Source: Azospirillum sp. (lineage in GTDB: Bacteria > Pseudomonadota > Alphaproteobacteria > Azospirillales > Azospirillaceae). Taken from it: DNA of 64,000 nucleotides. Shown piece by piece: positions 9,049 through 16,055 of the stretch. A program made the position numbers and the translations under genes. The notes beneath the pieces are model-generated. The model saw only the letters and a list, made by a program, of their open reading frames with translations. It was not told the DNA's origin and did not search any database. Each line of letters starts with the position of its first letter. Positions within the stretch are counted from its first letter, which is position 1. Location: contig JAIXPD010000008.1 of the NCBI GenBank assembly GCA_027486405.1, positions 43,747 through 107,746 of the forward strand, given 5' to 3'.

Positions 9049-9987
9049 CTACCCCGCCAGCGAGCGCGGCAGCGGGATCGGTGGTTCCATCTCCACCCGG
9101 TTGCGGCCGCCGTTCTTGGCGCGGTAGAGCGCGGCGTCGGCGCGGGCGAGGAGCTGTTCAACCCCCCGGTCGTTCGGGGTCATCCAGGCCAGACCGATGC
9201 TGACGGTCAGGCGCAGCACGCCGCCGGTCTCCTCCAACGGCAATTCGGATCCGGCGATCAGTTCGCGGACCCGTTGGGCGGCGGTGAAGGCGTTGACCGG
9301 CGGGGTTTCCGGCAGGACGATGGCGAACTCCTCCCCGCCCAGCCGCCCGATGATGTCGCAGGCGCGCAAGGTTCCCTTGCAGCAGCGCACGGTCATCTTG
9401 ATGGCCTCGTCGCCGGTGGCGTGGCCGTGGGTGTCGTTGACCTTCTTGAAATGGTCGATGTCGAGCATCACCACCGACAGCGGCCGGTCGTAGCGGCGCG
9501 AACGGGTGAACTCCTCGGCCCCGCGTTCCAGGAAACGGCGGCGGTTCAACGCGCCGGTCAGCGCGTCGGTGGTGGCCAGACGCTCCAGATCGCGTTGCAT
9601 GGCGACGACGCGGGAGGCGGCGAGCAAGCGCGCCGCCGTCCATTTCCAATCCAACGGCTTGCGCAGGAATTCGTCGGCCCCGGCCTCCACCAGCTCGTGG
9701 AACTGGTCGGTCATGCTGCCGGGGATCATCAGGATCAGATAGAGGTGACGCAGCCCCTGCGCCGTGCGCAGATGCCAGCACAGCTCGATCCCGGTCATGT
9801 CCTTCAGCTTGATGTCGGCCATGACCACGTCGAACCGCTCTTGCGCCACCGCCTCGATGGCTTGCGCGCCGTTGGTCGCAATGCTGGTGCTGTAGCCGAG
9901 CTTGCCCAGCTCGTACACCATCATGTTCTGGTGATGCGGCGAATCGTCAACAATCAGAATGCGCAAAGCCGATGCTCCCGGCGTCAA
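9049..9987 (-). CDS. Response regulator with diguanylate cyclase output (REC-GGDEF)
   Basis: Likely makes cyclic di-GMP in response to phosphorylation. The 312-residue protein has a REC domain at residues 8-115 (acidic pair D14-D15, phospho-acceptor D58 in MADIKLKD, K110 in FLRKPLD) and a GGDEF domain at about 135-300. The active-site motif is GGEEF (217-221), and the inhibitory site RxxD (R208ACD) lies exactly five residues upstream, so product inhibition should be intact. The usual Thr/Ser of the REC switch is replaced (LILMIPGS, Ile at the Thr position), so its switching mechanism may differ. No partner histidine kinase is adjacent. Confidence 0.93.
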   Translation of the reverse strand: MTPGASALRILIVDDSPHHQNMMVYELGKLGYSTSIATNGAQAIEAVAQERFDVVMADIKLKDMTGIELCWHLRTAQGLRHLYLILMIPGSMTDQFHELVEAGADEFLRKPLDWKWTAARLLAASRVVAMQRDLERLATTDALTGALNRRRFLERGAEEFTRSRRYDRPLSVVMLDIDHFKKVNDTHGHATGDEAIKMTVRCCKGTLRACDIIGRLGGEEFAIVLPETPPVNAFTAAQRVRELIAGSELPLEETGGVLRLTVSIGLAWMTPNDRGVEQLLARADAALYRAKNGGRNRVEMEPPIPLPRSLAG

Positions 9988-10143
9988 CGCCCATGTTTAT
10001 GGATCATGATGCGTCTGTGTGCAAATGCCGTTAACGAATGATCGGCGTTATCCCCTATTTCCGCACTGCGAAACGCGACCACCCGATGCGGGTGGCCACA
10101 TTTCGTTCACAAACTGTGTGCAACCCGCCTCAGGACGCGGCCA

Positions 10144-11019
10144 TCAGCCCCGGCGCACCAGCGCGTCATAGTCCGCGATCATGGCCGCACAGACCGGGCC
10201 GGGGGTGAATCGGTGCTCGCCGATCTCCGACACCGGGGCGACCTCCGCCGCCGTGCCAACGAGGAAGACCTCCTGCGCGCGGGCCAACTCGTCGGGCGGG
10301 ATCCGGCGTTCGACCACGGTCAGGCCGCGCGCGCGGGCCAGATCCATGATGGTCCGCCGGGTGATGCCGTCCAGGAAGCCGTCGGGCGTGGGCGTGTGCA
10401 GCGCGCCGTCGATCACCAGGAACAGGTTCGCCCCGGTCGCTTCGGCCAGAAAGCCCTGATGGTCAAGCATCAGCGCGTCCTGATAGCCGGCGGCCTCGGC
10501 CTGATGCTTGGACAGGGTCCCGATCATGTACAGCCCGGCCGCCTTCGATTGGGTCGGGGCGCTGTCGGGCGCGGGGCGACGCCAGGGTGCCCAGGTCAGG
10601 CGGATGCCCTTCATCTTGGCTTCGGCGCTGAAATAGCTGGGCCAGGCCCAGACGGCGATGGCCAGATGGATGCGGCTGGCCTGCGCCGACACGCCCATCA
10701 CCTCGCTGCCGCGCCAGGCCACCGGGCGGACATAGGCGTCGGACAGGCCGGATGCGGCCAGCGTCGCGCGGGTGGCCGCGTCGATGTCCGCCACGCTGTA
10801 GGGGATTTCGAAACCCAGGATGCGGGCGGAATTGACCAGCCGTTCGCTGTGCTCGGTCAGCTTGAACACCCGGCCGTTGTAGGCGCGTTCGCCCTCGAAC
10901 ACGCTGCTGGCGTAATGCAGGCCGTGGGTCAGGACGTGGATTGTGGCGTCGCGCCACGGCACCAGCGCGCCGTCGAACCAGATGGAGCCGTCGCGGTCGT
11001 CAAAAGGCAAAATGGTCAT
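10144..11019 (-). CDS. ilvE: Branched-chain amino acid aminotransferase
   Basis: Transfers the amino group between glutamate and the keto acids of Val, Leu and Ile (class IV PLP enzyme). The 291-residue protein carries the lysine that binds PLP in TQSKAAGLYM (K159, the same number as in E. coli IlvE), FEGERAYNGR near residue 41, EATGANLFLV and GTAAEVAPV. I chose the ATG at 11019, preceded by GGGAAGA, which gives the normal start MTILPFDDRDG; an upstream in-frame ATG (11061) would add 14 non-conserved residues. A strong promoter lies in the divergent gap to the MarR gene. Confidence 0.94.
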   Translation of the reverse strand: MTILPFDDRDGSIWFDGALVPWRDATIHVLTHGLHYASSVFEGERAYNGRVFKLTEHSERLVNSARILGFEIPYSVADIDAATRATLAASGLSDAYVRPVAWRGSEVMGVSAQASRIHLAIAVWAWPSYFSAEAKMKGIRLTWAPWRRPAPDSAPTQSKAAGLYMIGTLSKHQAEAAGYQDALMLDHQGFLAEATGANLFLVIDGALHTPTPDGFLDGITRRTIMDLARARGLTVVERRIPPDELARAQEVFLVGTAAEVAPVSEIGEHRFTPGPVCAAMIADYDALVRRG

Positions 11020-11152
11020 GGCGATCTTCCCATGCTCCAGCCGCAACCCGTCTGCGGACAAAATCCACCCGATGACGCGACAAAGGGTTGCCGCGCATGA
11101 GCTTGCTCTTGTGCCGGGACGCTGGATTGTTTATGTCTGAGTTGCTGACCTA

Positions 11153-11181
11153 TTTATACCGAAACGAACCAACCGCGTCAA
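11153..11181 (-). promoter_or_regulatory. ilvE promoter overlapping the marR start region
   Basis: Reading the - strand, TTGACG (11181-11176) is followed by a 17-base spacer and TATAAA (11158-11153), a near-consensus housekeeping promoter pointing to ilvE. Transcription should begin near 11146, leaving a leader of about 125 bases. The -35 box ends one base before the divergent MarR start codon at 11183, so the two genes share a very tight regulatory region in which a bound MarR protein could act on both. Confidence 0.8.
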
Positions 11182-11182
11182 C

Positions 11183-11692
11183 ATGGCTGACCTAAAAGCA
11201 GGCGTGAACCAACTCTTCCTCCGGGAGGAGGAGCTGCGCACGGGCATGGAGCTGCTGTTCTATGCCTACCGGGAATTCACCGCCGAACCGGATGAGATCC
11301 TCGCCGCCATTGATTTTGGCCGCGCCCATCACCGGGTGATCTATTTCGTCGGCCGTTATCCCAAGATCACGGTGTCGGAGCTGCTGGCGATCCTGAAGAT
11401 CACCAAGCAAAGCCTGTCGCGCGTGTTGGGGGAATTGGTCCGCCAGGGCTTCATCGACCAGCAGACCGGTGCGCGCGACCGTCGCCAGCGCCTGTTGGAG
11501 CTGACGGAAAAGGGCGTGGAGCTGGAACGGCAACTGTCCGAAACCCAGCGCCAGCGCATCGCCCGCGCCTACAAAATGGCGGGCGCGGAGGCGGTGGAGG
11601 GATTCCGCAAGGTGATGATGGGCATGCTGGACGAGGAGGACCGGGCGAAATTCACCCCCCCGACTCCGGCCCGCCCGCTCACCAAACGCTGA
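11183..11692 (+). CDS. MarR-family regulator, PetP-like
   Basis: Winged helix-turn-helix repressor or activator of 169 residues. The DNA-binding region is KITVSELLAILKITKQSLSRVLGELVRQGFI (about 60-90), followed by the wing with ARDRRQRLLELTEKG. It starts at the ATG 11183, divergent from ilvE. The order ilvE / MarR / OmpR-type regulator matches what I recall of the petPR region of Rhodobacter, where PetP (MarR type) and PetR (OmpR type) are co-encoded, so orthology to PetP is a reasonable inference but not proven here. Confidence 0.88.
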   Translation: MADLKAGVNQLFLREEELRTGMELLFYAYREFTAEPDEILAAIDFGRAHHRVIYFVGRYPKITVSELLAILKITKQSLSRVLGELVRQGFIDQQTGARDRRQRLLELTEKGVELERQLSETQRQRIARAYKMAGAEAVEGFRKVMMGMLDEEDRAKFTPPTPARPLTKR

Positions 11693-11700
11693 GGATTCCC

Positions 11701-11741
11701 CCGCCGCCGATCAGAAAGCGGACCGCCTCAGTCGGCGGCGG
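11701..11741 (+). terminator. GC-rich hairpin after the MarR gene
   Basis: CCGCCGCCGA (11701-11710) pairs with TCGGCGGCGG (11732-11741), a 10-base stem with a 21-base loop placed between the convergent MarR gene and the small gene at 11728. It is followed by only a short T run (GTTTC), so termination efficiency is uncertain. Confidence 0.4.
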
Positions 11742-11919
11742 CGGTTTCGCGTGTCACCTTTCCGGTTCCGGCTGGACGGCGGCGAAAGCCGCCGGTCCGG
11801 TACACCACACGGTCGGACGAGCCGGGCGCGCATTGGGTGATGGTGCCGCCACGCTCCAAAAACTCGCGGGTCATCATGTCCAGGCTGTTACGATCGGCAG
11901 AACGGCTGTCGTCGGTCAT
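11728..11919 (-). CDS. Conserved-looking small protein, 63 residues
   Basis: Unknown function. The peptide contains LDMMTREFLERGGTITQCAPG, a polar segment without membrane helix or signal peptide. I started it at the ATG at 11919, which has an AGGAG ribosome site at 8 bases and a TATATT -10-like box (11950-11945 on the - strand) upstream; the longer in-frame start has neither. It lies antisense between the MarR gene and the OmpR-type regulator. Similar short proteins with FLERGG-x-I-x-x-C occur in alphaproteobacteria as far as I recall, but I cannot name a family. Confidence 0.65.
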   Translation of the reverse strand: MTDDSRSADRNSLDMMTREFLERGGTITQCAPGSSDRVVYRTGGFRRRPAGTGKVTRETAAAD

Positions 11920-12026
11920 CGTGCTCGCTCCTGTGGAACCGCCCAATATAGGCTATCACGACCCAACGGCCCCGTCGCCCATCCTGACCGATTTTGCGCC
12001 GCTGTACGCCGAATGGCCGGTCGCGC

Positions 12027-12032
12027 TATAGT
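12027..12032 (+). promoter_or_regulatory. -10 box TATAGT placed for a leaderless mRNA
   Basis: TATAGT ends seven bases before the A of the ATG at 12039, so transcription would be expected to begin at or within a base of the start codon. There is no Shine-Dalgarno-like sequence before that ATG (CGCGCTATAGTGTCGGC). No convincing -35 hexamer is found at 16-18 bases. Confidence 0.55.
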
Positions 12033-12038
12033 GTCGGC

Positions 12039-12740
12039 ATGACGGAAGACCAGCCCCACATCCTGGTTGTCGATGACGACACCCGCTTGCGCGAGTTGTT
12101 GCGCAAATATTTGGCAACGAATGGCTTTCTGGTGAGCACGGCGCGCGACGCCGCCGATGCGCGCGCCCAGCTCGGCGGGTTGGCCTTCGATCTGCTGGTG
12201 CTCGACATCATGATGCCGGGCGAATCGGGTCTGGAGCTGACCGAATCGCTGCGGCGCGACCGCGACGTGCCGATTCTGCTGCTGACCGCGCGGGACGAGC
12301 CGGACGACCGAATCGCCGGGCTGGAGGCCGGGGCCGACGATTACCTCGCCAAGCCGTTCAGCCCGCGCGAACTGCTGCTGCGCATCAACTCCATCCTGCG
12401 GCGGCAGGCGGTGCGCCCGCCCGAACCCGCCGCCGCCCCCGCCCCGCCGGTGCGGCTGGGGCCGCTGCTCTATCTGCCCGACCGTGACGAGCTGCGGTCC
12501 GGCGAGGAGGTGATACGCCTGACCACGGCGGAAGCCAGCCTGCTGCGCATCCTCGCCGCCTCCCCCGGCGTCACCTTCACCCGCGACGAGTTGACGGAGC
12601 GCAGCAAGGTGGCGGGCAACGCCCGCACCATCGACGTGCAAGTCACCCGTCTGCGCCGCAAGATCGAAGCCGACCCGCGCGAACCCCGCTATCTGCACAC
12701 CGTGCGCGGCGAGGGGTATGTGTTGAGGCCCGACCCGTGA
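12039..12740 (+). CDS. OmpR/PetR-family response regulator
   Basis: Two-component transcription factor, 233 residues. Receiver domain at residues 7-120 with acidic D12-D14 cluster, phospho-acceptor D56 (VLDIMMP), LLTARD and KPFSPREL. A short Pro/Ala linker (PPEPAAAPAPP) leads to a winged-helix OmpR DNA-binding domain ending in RTIDVQVTRLRRKIE and VRGEGYVL. The ATG at 12039 is chosen because it begins MTEDQPHILVVDDD; no ribosome site precedes it and a -10 box suggests leaderless expression. The downstream sensor kinase overlaps by four bases (GTGA), so they form one unit. Confidence 0.93.
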   Translation: MTEDQPHILVVDDDTRLRELLRKYLATNGFLVSTARDAADARAQLGGLAFDLLVLDIMMPGESGLELTESLRRDRDVPILLLTARDEPDDRIAGLEAGADDYLAKPFSPRELLLRINSILRRQAVRPPEPAAAPAPPVRLGPLLYLPDRDELRSGEEVIRLTTAEASLLRILAASPGVTFTRDELTERSKVAGNARTIDVQVTRLRRKIEADPREPRYLHTVRGEGYVLRPDP

Positions 12741-14110
12741 CCGCCCTGCCCGAAACGGGGGTGGTCCGGCGCGAGCGGCGCGCGCGCGGGTTGGGGTTGA
12801 AACGCTTCCTGCCGCGCACGCTGTTCGGGCGCTCGCTGCTGATCATCGTCACCCCGGTGATTCTGGCCCAGGCGGTGGCGACCTGGATTTTCTACGACCG
12901 CCATTGGGACACGGTGACGAATCGGCTGGCCTTCGCCGTGGCGGGCGACATCGCCACCGTGATCGCCCAGTTGGAGCATGATCCGTCGGACGAGAACCGC
13001 AATTGGGTGCTCGCCGTCACCGCCCGCACCACCGATCTGATCGTCGCGCTGGAACCCAACCAAACCCTGCCCGAGCGCCTGCCCCCCCTGCGCGGCCTGC
13101 TGGAACGGACCTTGGGCAAGGCGTTGGACGAGCGGGTGGGACGGCGTTTCTCGATCAACACCCGCGTCGCCCATGAATGGTACGAAATCCGGGTGGAGAT
13201 GCCCAACGGCGTGCTGTCGGTCATGTCGCCGGAACGCCGCCTGTTCACCCCGACCAGCTACATTTTCATCCTGTGGATGATCGGATCGGCCATCGTCCTG
13301 TTCGCCGTCGCCATCCTGTTCATGCGCAACCAGATTCGCCCGATCAAGCGGCTGGCCGCCGCCGCCGACGCGCTGGGCAAGGGCCGCGACGTCATGAACT
13401 TCAAGATGGAAGGGGCGACGGAGGTGCGGCAGGCGGCCTCCGCCTTCCTGCTGATGCGCGAGCGCATCCAGCGCCAGATCACCCAGCGCACCGAGATGCT
13501 GGCGGGCGTCAGCCACGATCTGCGCACGCCGCTGACCCGGATGAAGCTGGCGCTCGACATGGTGGCCGAAACGGCGGGCTGCGACCCCGAGATCGAAGAG
13601 CTGATGGCCGACGTCGCCGAGATGGAGGCGATGATCGAAGGCTATCTGGCCTTCGCGCGCGGCGAAGGGGCGGAGCTGGTGCAGCCGACCGACCTGTCGC
13701 GCCTGCTCAACGAAACCGCCGCCAGCGCCCGGCGCGAGGGGACCGAAGTCACCCTGTCGGTCGAACCGCTGCTGACCCTGCCGCTGCGCCCCAACGCCAT
13801 GCGCCGCTGCGTCGCCAACCTGCTGAGCAACGCCGGACGCCACGCCGGAACCGCCTGGGTCCGGGCCGAACGGCGCGGCGGCGGCATCGACATCGTCATC
13901 GACGACGACGGCCCCGGCATTCCCCACGCCATGCGGGAGGATGTGTTCAAGCCCTTCTTCCGGCTGGACCGCTCGCGCAACCTGTCCACCGGCGGCTCCG
14001 GGCTGGGCATGACCATCGCCCGTGACGTGGTGCGCAGCCACGGCGGCGACATCACGCTCGACGACAGTCCCTATGGCGGCCTGCGGGTGGTGATCCGGCT
14101 GCCGTTGTAG
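12737..14110 (+). CDS. EnvZ-type sensor histidine kinase
   Basis: Partner of the preceding response regulator. The 457-residue protein has two membrane helices (about 32-54 and 174-196) enclosing a periplasmic domain of about 120 residues, a HAMP linker, the phospho-acceptor His (H260 in GVSHDLRTPLTRMKL) and an ATPase domain with LLSNAGRHAG (N box), DDDGPGIP (G1) and GGSGLGMTIA (G2). The start is the GTG at 12737 that overlaps the regulator stop. The length of the sensor loop and the HDLRTPLTR motif match the EnvZ group, whose members often sense osmolarity or envelope state; the signal here is unknown. Confidence 0.92.
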   Translation: MTALPETGVVRRERRARGLGLKRFLPRTLFGRSLLIIVTPVILAQAVATWIFYDRHWDTVTNRLAFAVAGDIATVIAQLEHDPSDENRNWVLAVTARTTDLIVALEPNQTLPERLPPLRGLLERTLGKALDERVGRRFSINTRVAHEWYEIRVEMPNGVLSVMSPERRLFTPTSYIFILWMIGSAIVLFAVAILFMRNQIRPIKRLAAAADALGKGRDVMNFKMEGATEVRQAASAFLLMRERIQRQITQRTEMLAGVSHDLRTPLTRMKLALDMVAETAGCDPEIEELMADVAEMEAMIEGYLAFARGEGAELVQPTDLSRLLNETAASARREGTEVTLSVEPLLTLPLRPNAMRRCVANLLSNAGRHAGTAWVRAERRGGGIDIVIDDDGPGIPHAMREDVFKPFFRLDRSRNLSTGGSGLGMTIARDVVRSHGGDITLDDSPYGGLRVVIRLPL

Positions 14111-14119
14111 GGTGGCCGT

Positions 14120-14455
14120 TCAGAACAGCCGACCACCGTTCAAGACCGTCTGATCCGGCCCGACCAGCACCACCGCGCCGTCGGCGTCGGGCACGCCCAG
14201 GCACAGGATCTCGCTGGTGAAGGGGCCGATGCGCTTGGGCGGGAAATTGACCACGGCCAGGATTTGCCGACCAACCAGCGTCTCCGCCGTGTAGTGATCG
14301 GTGATCTGGGCGGAGCTGCGGCGGGTGCCGATGTCGCCGCCGAAATCGACGGTCAGCTTGAAGGCGGGCTTGCGCGCCTCCGGGAACGGATCGACGGCGA
14401 TGATGGTCCCGACGCGAATGTCGATCTTGGCGAAATCGTCGTAGCTGATGGTCAT
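14120..14455 (-). CDS. csaA: CsaA-type tRNA-binding-domain protein
   Basis: CsaA proteins are single OB-fold tRNA-binding domains related to the methionyl-tRNA synthetase C-terminus, reported to bind RNA and to have chaperone activity. The 111-residue protein shows FAKIDIRVGTIIAVDPFPEARKPAFKL (start of the OB fold), SSAQITDHYTAETLVGRQILAVVNFPPKRIGPFTSE and a C-terminal cap. The ATG at 14455 gives the normal start MTISYDDF; the longer frame to 14527 has no support. It is convergent with the sensor kinase, nine bases away. Confidence 0.88.
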   Translation of the reverse strand: MTISYDDFAKIDIRVGTIIAVDPFPEARKPAFKLTVDFGGDIGTRRSSAQITDHYTAETLVGRQILAVVNFPPKRIGPFTSEILCLGVPDADGAVVLVGPDQTVLNGGRLF

Positions 14456-14531
14456 CCGAAACGGTCCTGCGCTGGTCACACCAATGGACCACAGCCTACC
14501 CCGGCTTGCGGCTCCCCCGGTATCCAAAACA

Positions 14532-14772
14532 GGGCAATCGCTTGAAGCAACGTGCGCCCGACCGGAACAAGAATGGGCACGGATTCCACGGATTTCTCAC
14601 GGATTTCGCAGAACGGCCCTCAGAACCATCCGTTTGCGATCTTGGCGCAAACCTCATGACGGGATGCGGAATACCATTGAGGATGAAAATCCGTGCAATC
14701 CCTCATTTTGTCCGTGAAATCCGTGTCCATTCTTGCCTGCGTGACGATGATCGCTCGTTCAAGCGATTGCCC
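14532..14772. mobile_element. Type A mobile-like element with perfect 15-base ends (A2)
   Basis: 241 bases bounded by perfect 15-base terminal inverted repeats GGGCAATCGCTTGAA / TTCAAGCGATTGCCC. Immediately outside are 14-base direct repeats, CGGTATCCAAAACA on the left (14518-14531) and CGGCATCCAAAACA on the right (14773-14786), 13 of 14 identical, as a target-site duplication would leave. Inside are CACGGATTTC/CACGGATTCCACGGATTT arms in inverted orientation and a CCTCATGACGGGATGCGG core. Read on the - strand it aligns along its whole length with the copy at 54482. It contains no credible protein gene. Confidence 0.88.
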
Positions 14773-14792
14773 CGGCATCCAAAACAGAACGC

Positions 14793-14822
14793 AAAAAGGC
14801 CGTCCCGAAGGACGGCCTTTTT
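14793..14822. terminator. Intrinsic terminator of the phasin gene
   Basis: A 13-base stem AAAAAGGCCGTCC / GGACGGCCTTTTT with a CGAA loop. The symmetric A and T runs allow it to act in both directions; on the - strand it lies 47 bases after the phasin stop. Confidence 0.9.
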
Positions 14823-14868
14823 GTGTGCATCGCAGCGAAAAACGCGGCACCGCCCAGAGGTCAACGCC

Positions 14869-15303
14869 TTACTTGGCGACCTTGGCGACGGCGGTCTTCA
14901 GCTCTTCCAGGCTTTCCGACACGCGCTTGGATAGGACGTCGGCGGCTTCGGTGTTGGACTTGGCGATCAGCTCGGCCAGTTCGCGGGCGTTGGCCAGCGA
15001 CTTTTCGAAAGCGGCCTTGACCAGTTCGGCCTGCTTGGCGGCCTTGGCTTCCGGGGTCCCGGCGGTCAGCACGTCGTTGACGTAGCCGCTGGCTTCCTCG
15101 ACCGAGGAGCGCAGGATCTCGGCCTGACGGCGCAGAACGGCCTGGAAGCCTTCGGCGGCCAGCTGGTTGGCGGCGGTCAGCGCCTCGATGTTCTTGCGCT
15201 GGCTGGAGAGGATGGCTTCGACATCGACGCCCGGCAGCTTGAAATCGCCCAGGAACTTGGACGGGTCGAACTCAAGGAAGGGGTTGCTCGTCTTCGTGGC
15301 CAT
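14869..15303 (-). CDS. phaP: Phasin (polyhydroxyalkanoate granule-associated protein)
   Basis: Coats polyhydroxyalkanoate storage granules and controls their size and number. The 144-residue protein starts NPFLEFDPSKFLGDFKLPGVDVEAILSSQRKNIEALTAANQLAAEGFQ, typical of the Phasin_2 family, and is helical throughout with an Ala/Lys/Glu-rich C-terminal half. The ATG at 15303 follows GGGGATGAG. Its gene is monocistronic, with a near-consensus promoter, two TGCGGCGCA dyads resembling PhaR operators around it and a strong terminator downstream. Its presence indicates that the organism stores PHA. Confidence 0.93.
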   Translation of the reverse strand: MATKTSNPFLEFDPSKFLGDFKLPGVDVEAILSSQRKNIEALTAANQLAAEGFQAVLRRQAEILRSSVEEASGYVNDVLTAGTPEAKAAKQAELVKAAFEKSLANARELAELIAKSNTEAADVLSKRVSESLEELKTAVAKVAK

Positions 15304-15335
15304 GTTTCTCATCCCCAATCAGGTAGCGGTTCTGA

Positions 15336-15352
15336 ATGTTGCGGCGCAACAT
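15336..15352. promoter_or_regulatory. Palindromic operator candidate (PhaR-like) downstream of the phasin start site
   Basis: A perfect 17-base dyad, ATGTTGCG-G-CGCAACAT, centred about 13 bases after the predicted transcription start. Its core TGCGGCGCA has the TGC-N3-GCA form known for PhaR, the repressor that senses PHA granules. The same nine-base core occurs at 15401-15409. Confidence 0.7.
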
Positions 15353-15363
15353 GTCTGAAATCG

Positions 15364-15392
15364 ACTATGCAGAGTGATGAATTGTTAGTCAA
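15364..15392 (-). promoter_or_regulatory. Phasin promoter
   Basis: On the - strand TTGACT (15392-15387), a 17-base spacer and CATAGT (15369-15364) form a good sigma-70-type promoter. Transcription should start near 15357, giving a leader of about 54 bases. Confidence 0.85.
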
Positions 15393-15400
15393 CGCGCTTT

Positions 15401-15409
15401 TGCGCCGCA
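15401..15409. promoter_or_regulatory. Second TGC-N3-GCA site upstream of the phasin promoter
   Basis: TGCGCCGCA (reverse complement TGCGGCGCA) lies just upstream of the -35 box. With the dyad at 15336 it brackets the promoter, about 61 bases centre to centre. Confidence 0.6.
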
Positions 15410-15537
15410 GCATAAGCGTCACAACCCGGCGCGGAACGCCGTGTTGGCCAAGCTGTTGACCGGACAAGAGGTTCCCGGATTTCGGGAGAATTGCCCATCG
15501 GGATGCGTCAGAATGACCACCCCGTCCGGGCCGACCG

Positions 15538-16020
15538 TCAGCCCTTGCGGACCGCCTCGATCCGCCCGCCGGTGATGCGACTCAGCTCCTCCGGGGTCAG
15601 GCGGAACACGGCGTTCGGTGTGCCCGCCGCCGCCCACAGCACGGGCAGCGCCATCAGATCGGCGTCGATCAGCACCAGCGGCGGCACGGCGTGACCAACC
15701 GGCGGCACCCCGCCGATGGCATAACCGGTGCTGGCACGGACGAATTCCGGATCGGCGCGCTCGATCTTTTCACCGATCAAACGACCGACCGCCTTTTCAT
15801 CCACCCGGTTCACACCGCTGGCGATGACCAGAACCGGGCGGCCGCTGTCCTTGCTGCGGAAAATCAGGGATTTGGCGATCTGCGCCACGTCGCAGCCGAC
15901 CGACGCCGCCGCGTCTTCCGACTTGCGGGTGCTGCCCTCATGCTCGACAACGCGATGGCCGAAGCCAAAGCCGTCCAACACAGCCTGCACCCGCTGCGCC
16001 GATGGGCTTAGACCGCTCAT
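15538..16020 (-). CDS. YbaK/EbsC-type aminoacyl-tRNA deacylase
   Basis: Members of this family remove wrongly attached amino acids from tRNA. The 160-residue protein has the conserved lysine in QIAKSLIFRS, the ASGVNRVDEKAVGRLIG segment and the family signature IGGVPPVGH, then LIDADLMALPVLWAAAGTPNAVFRLTPEEL. It is closer to the ProX/YeaK-like stand-alone editing proteins than to ProRS insertions. I used the ATG at 16020; an in-frame GTG two codons earlier (16026) is possible. It is separated by 35 GC-rich bases from proC, which is read in the same direction upstream. Confidence 0.88.
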   Translation of the reverse strand: MSGLSPSAQRVQAVLDGFGFGHRVVEHEGSTRKSEDAAASVGCDVAQIAKSLIFRSKDSGRPVLVIASGVNRVDEKAVGRLIGEKIERADPEFVRASTGYAIGGVPPVGHAVPPLVLIDADLMALPVLWAAAGTPNAVFRLTPEELSRITGGRIEAVRKG

Positions 16021-16055
16021 CTCCACCCCACCCCCCGCGCGGCGCGCGGCGCGCG

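Noticed and set aside
15419..15637. 72-residue - strand frame overlapping the 3' end of ybaK
   Set aside because: Out of frame with ybaK, no ribosome site, composition of a shadow; the gap 15420-15537 appears empty.
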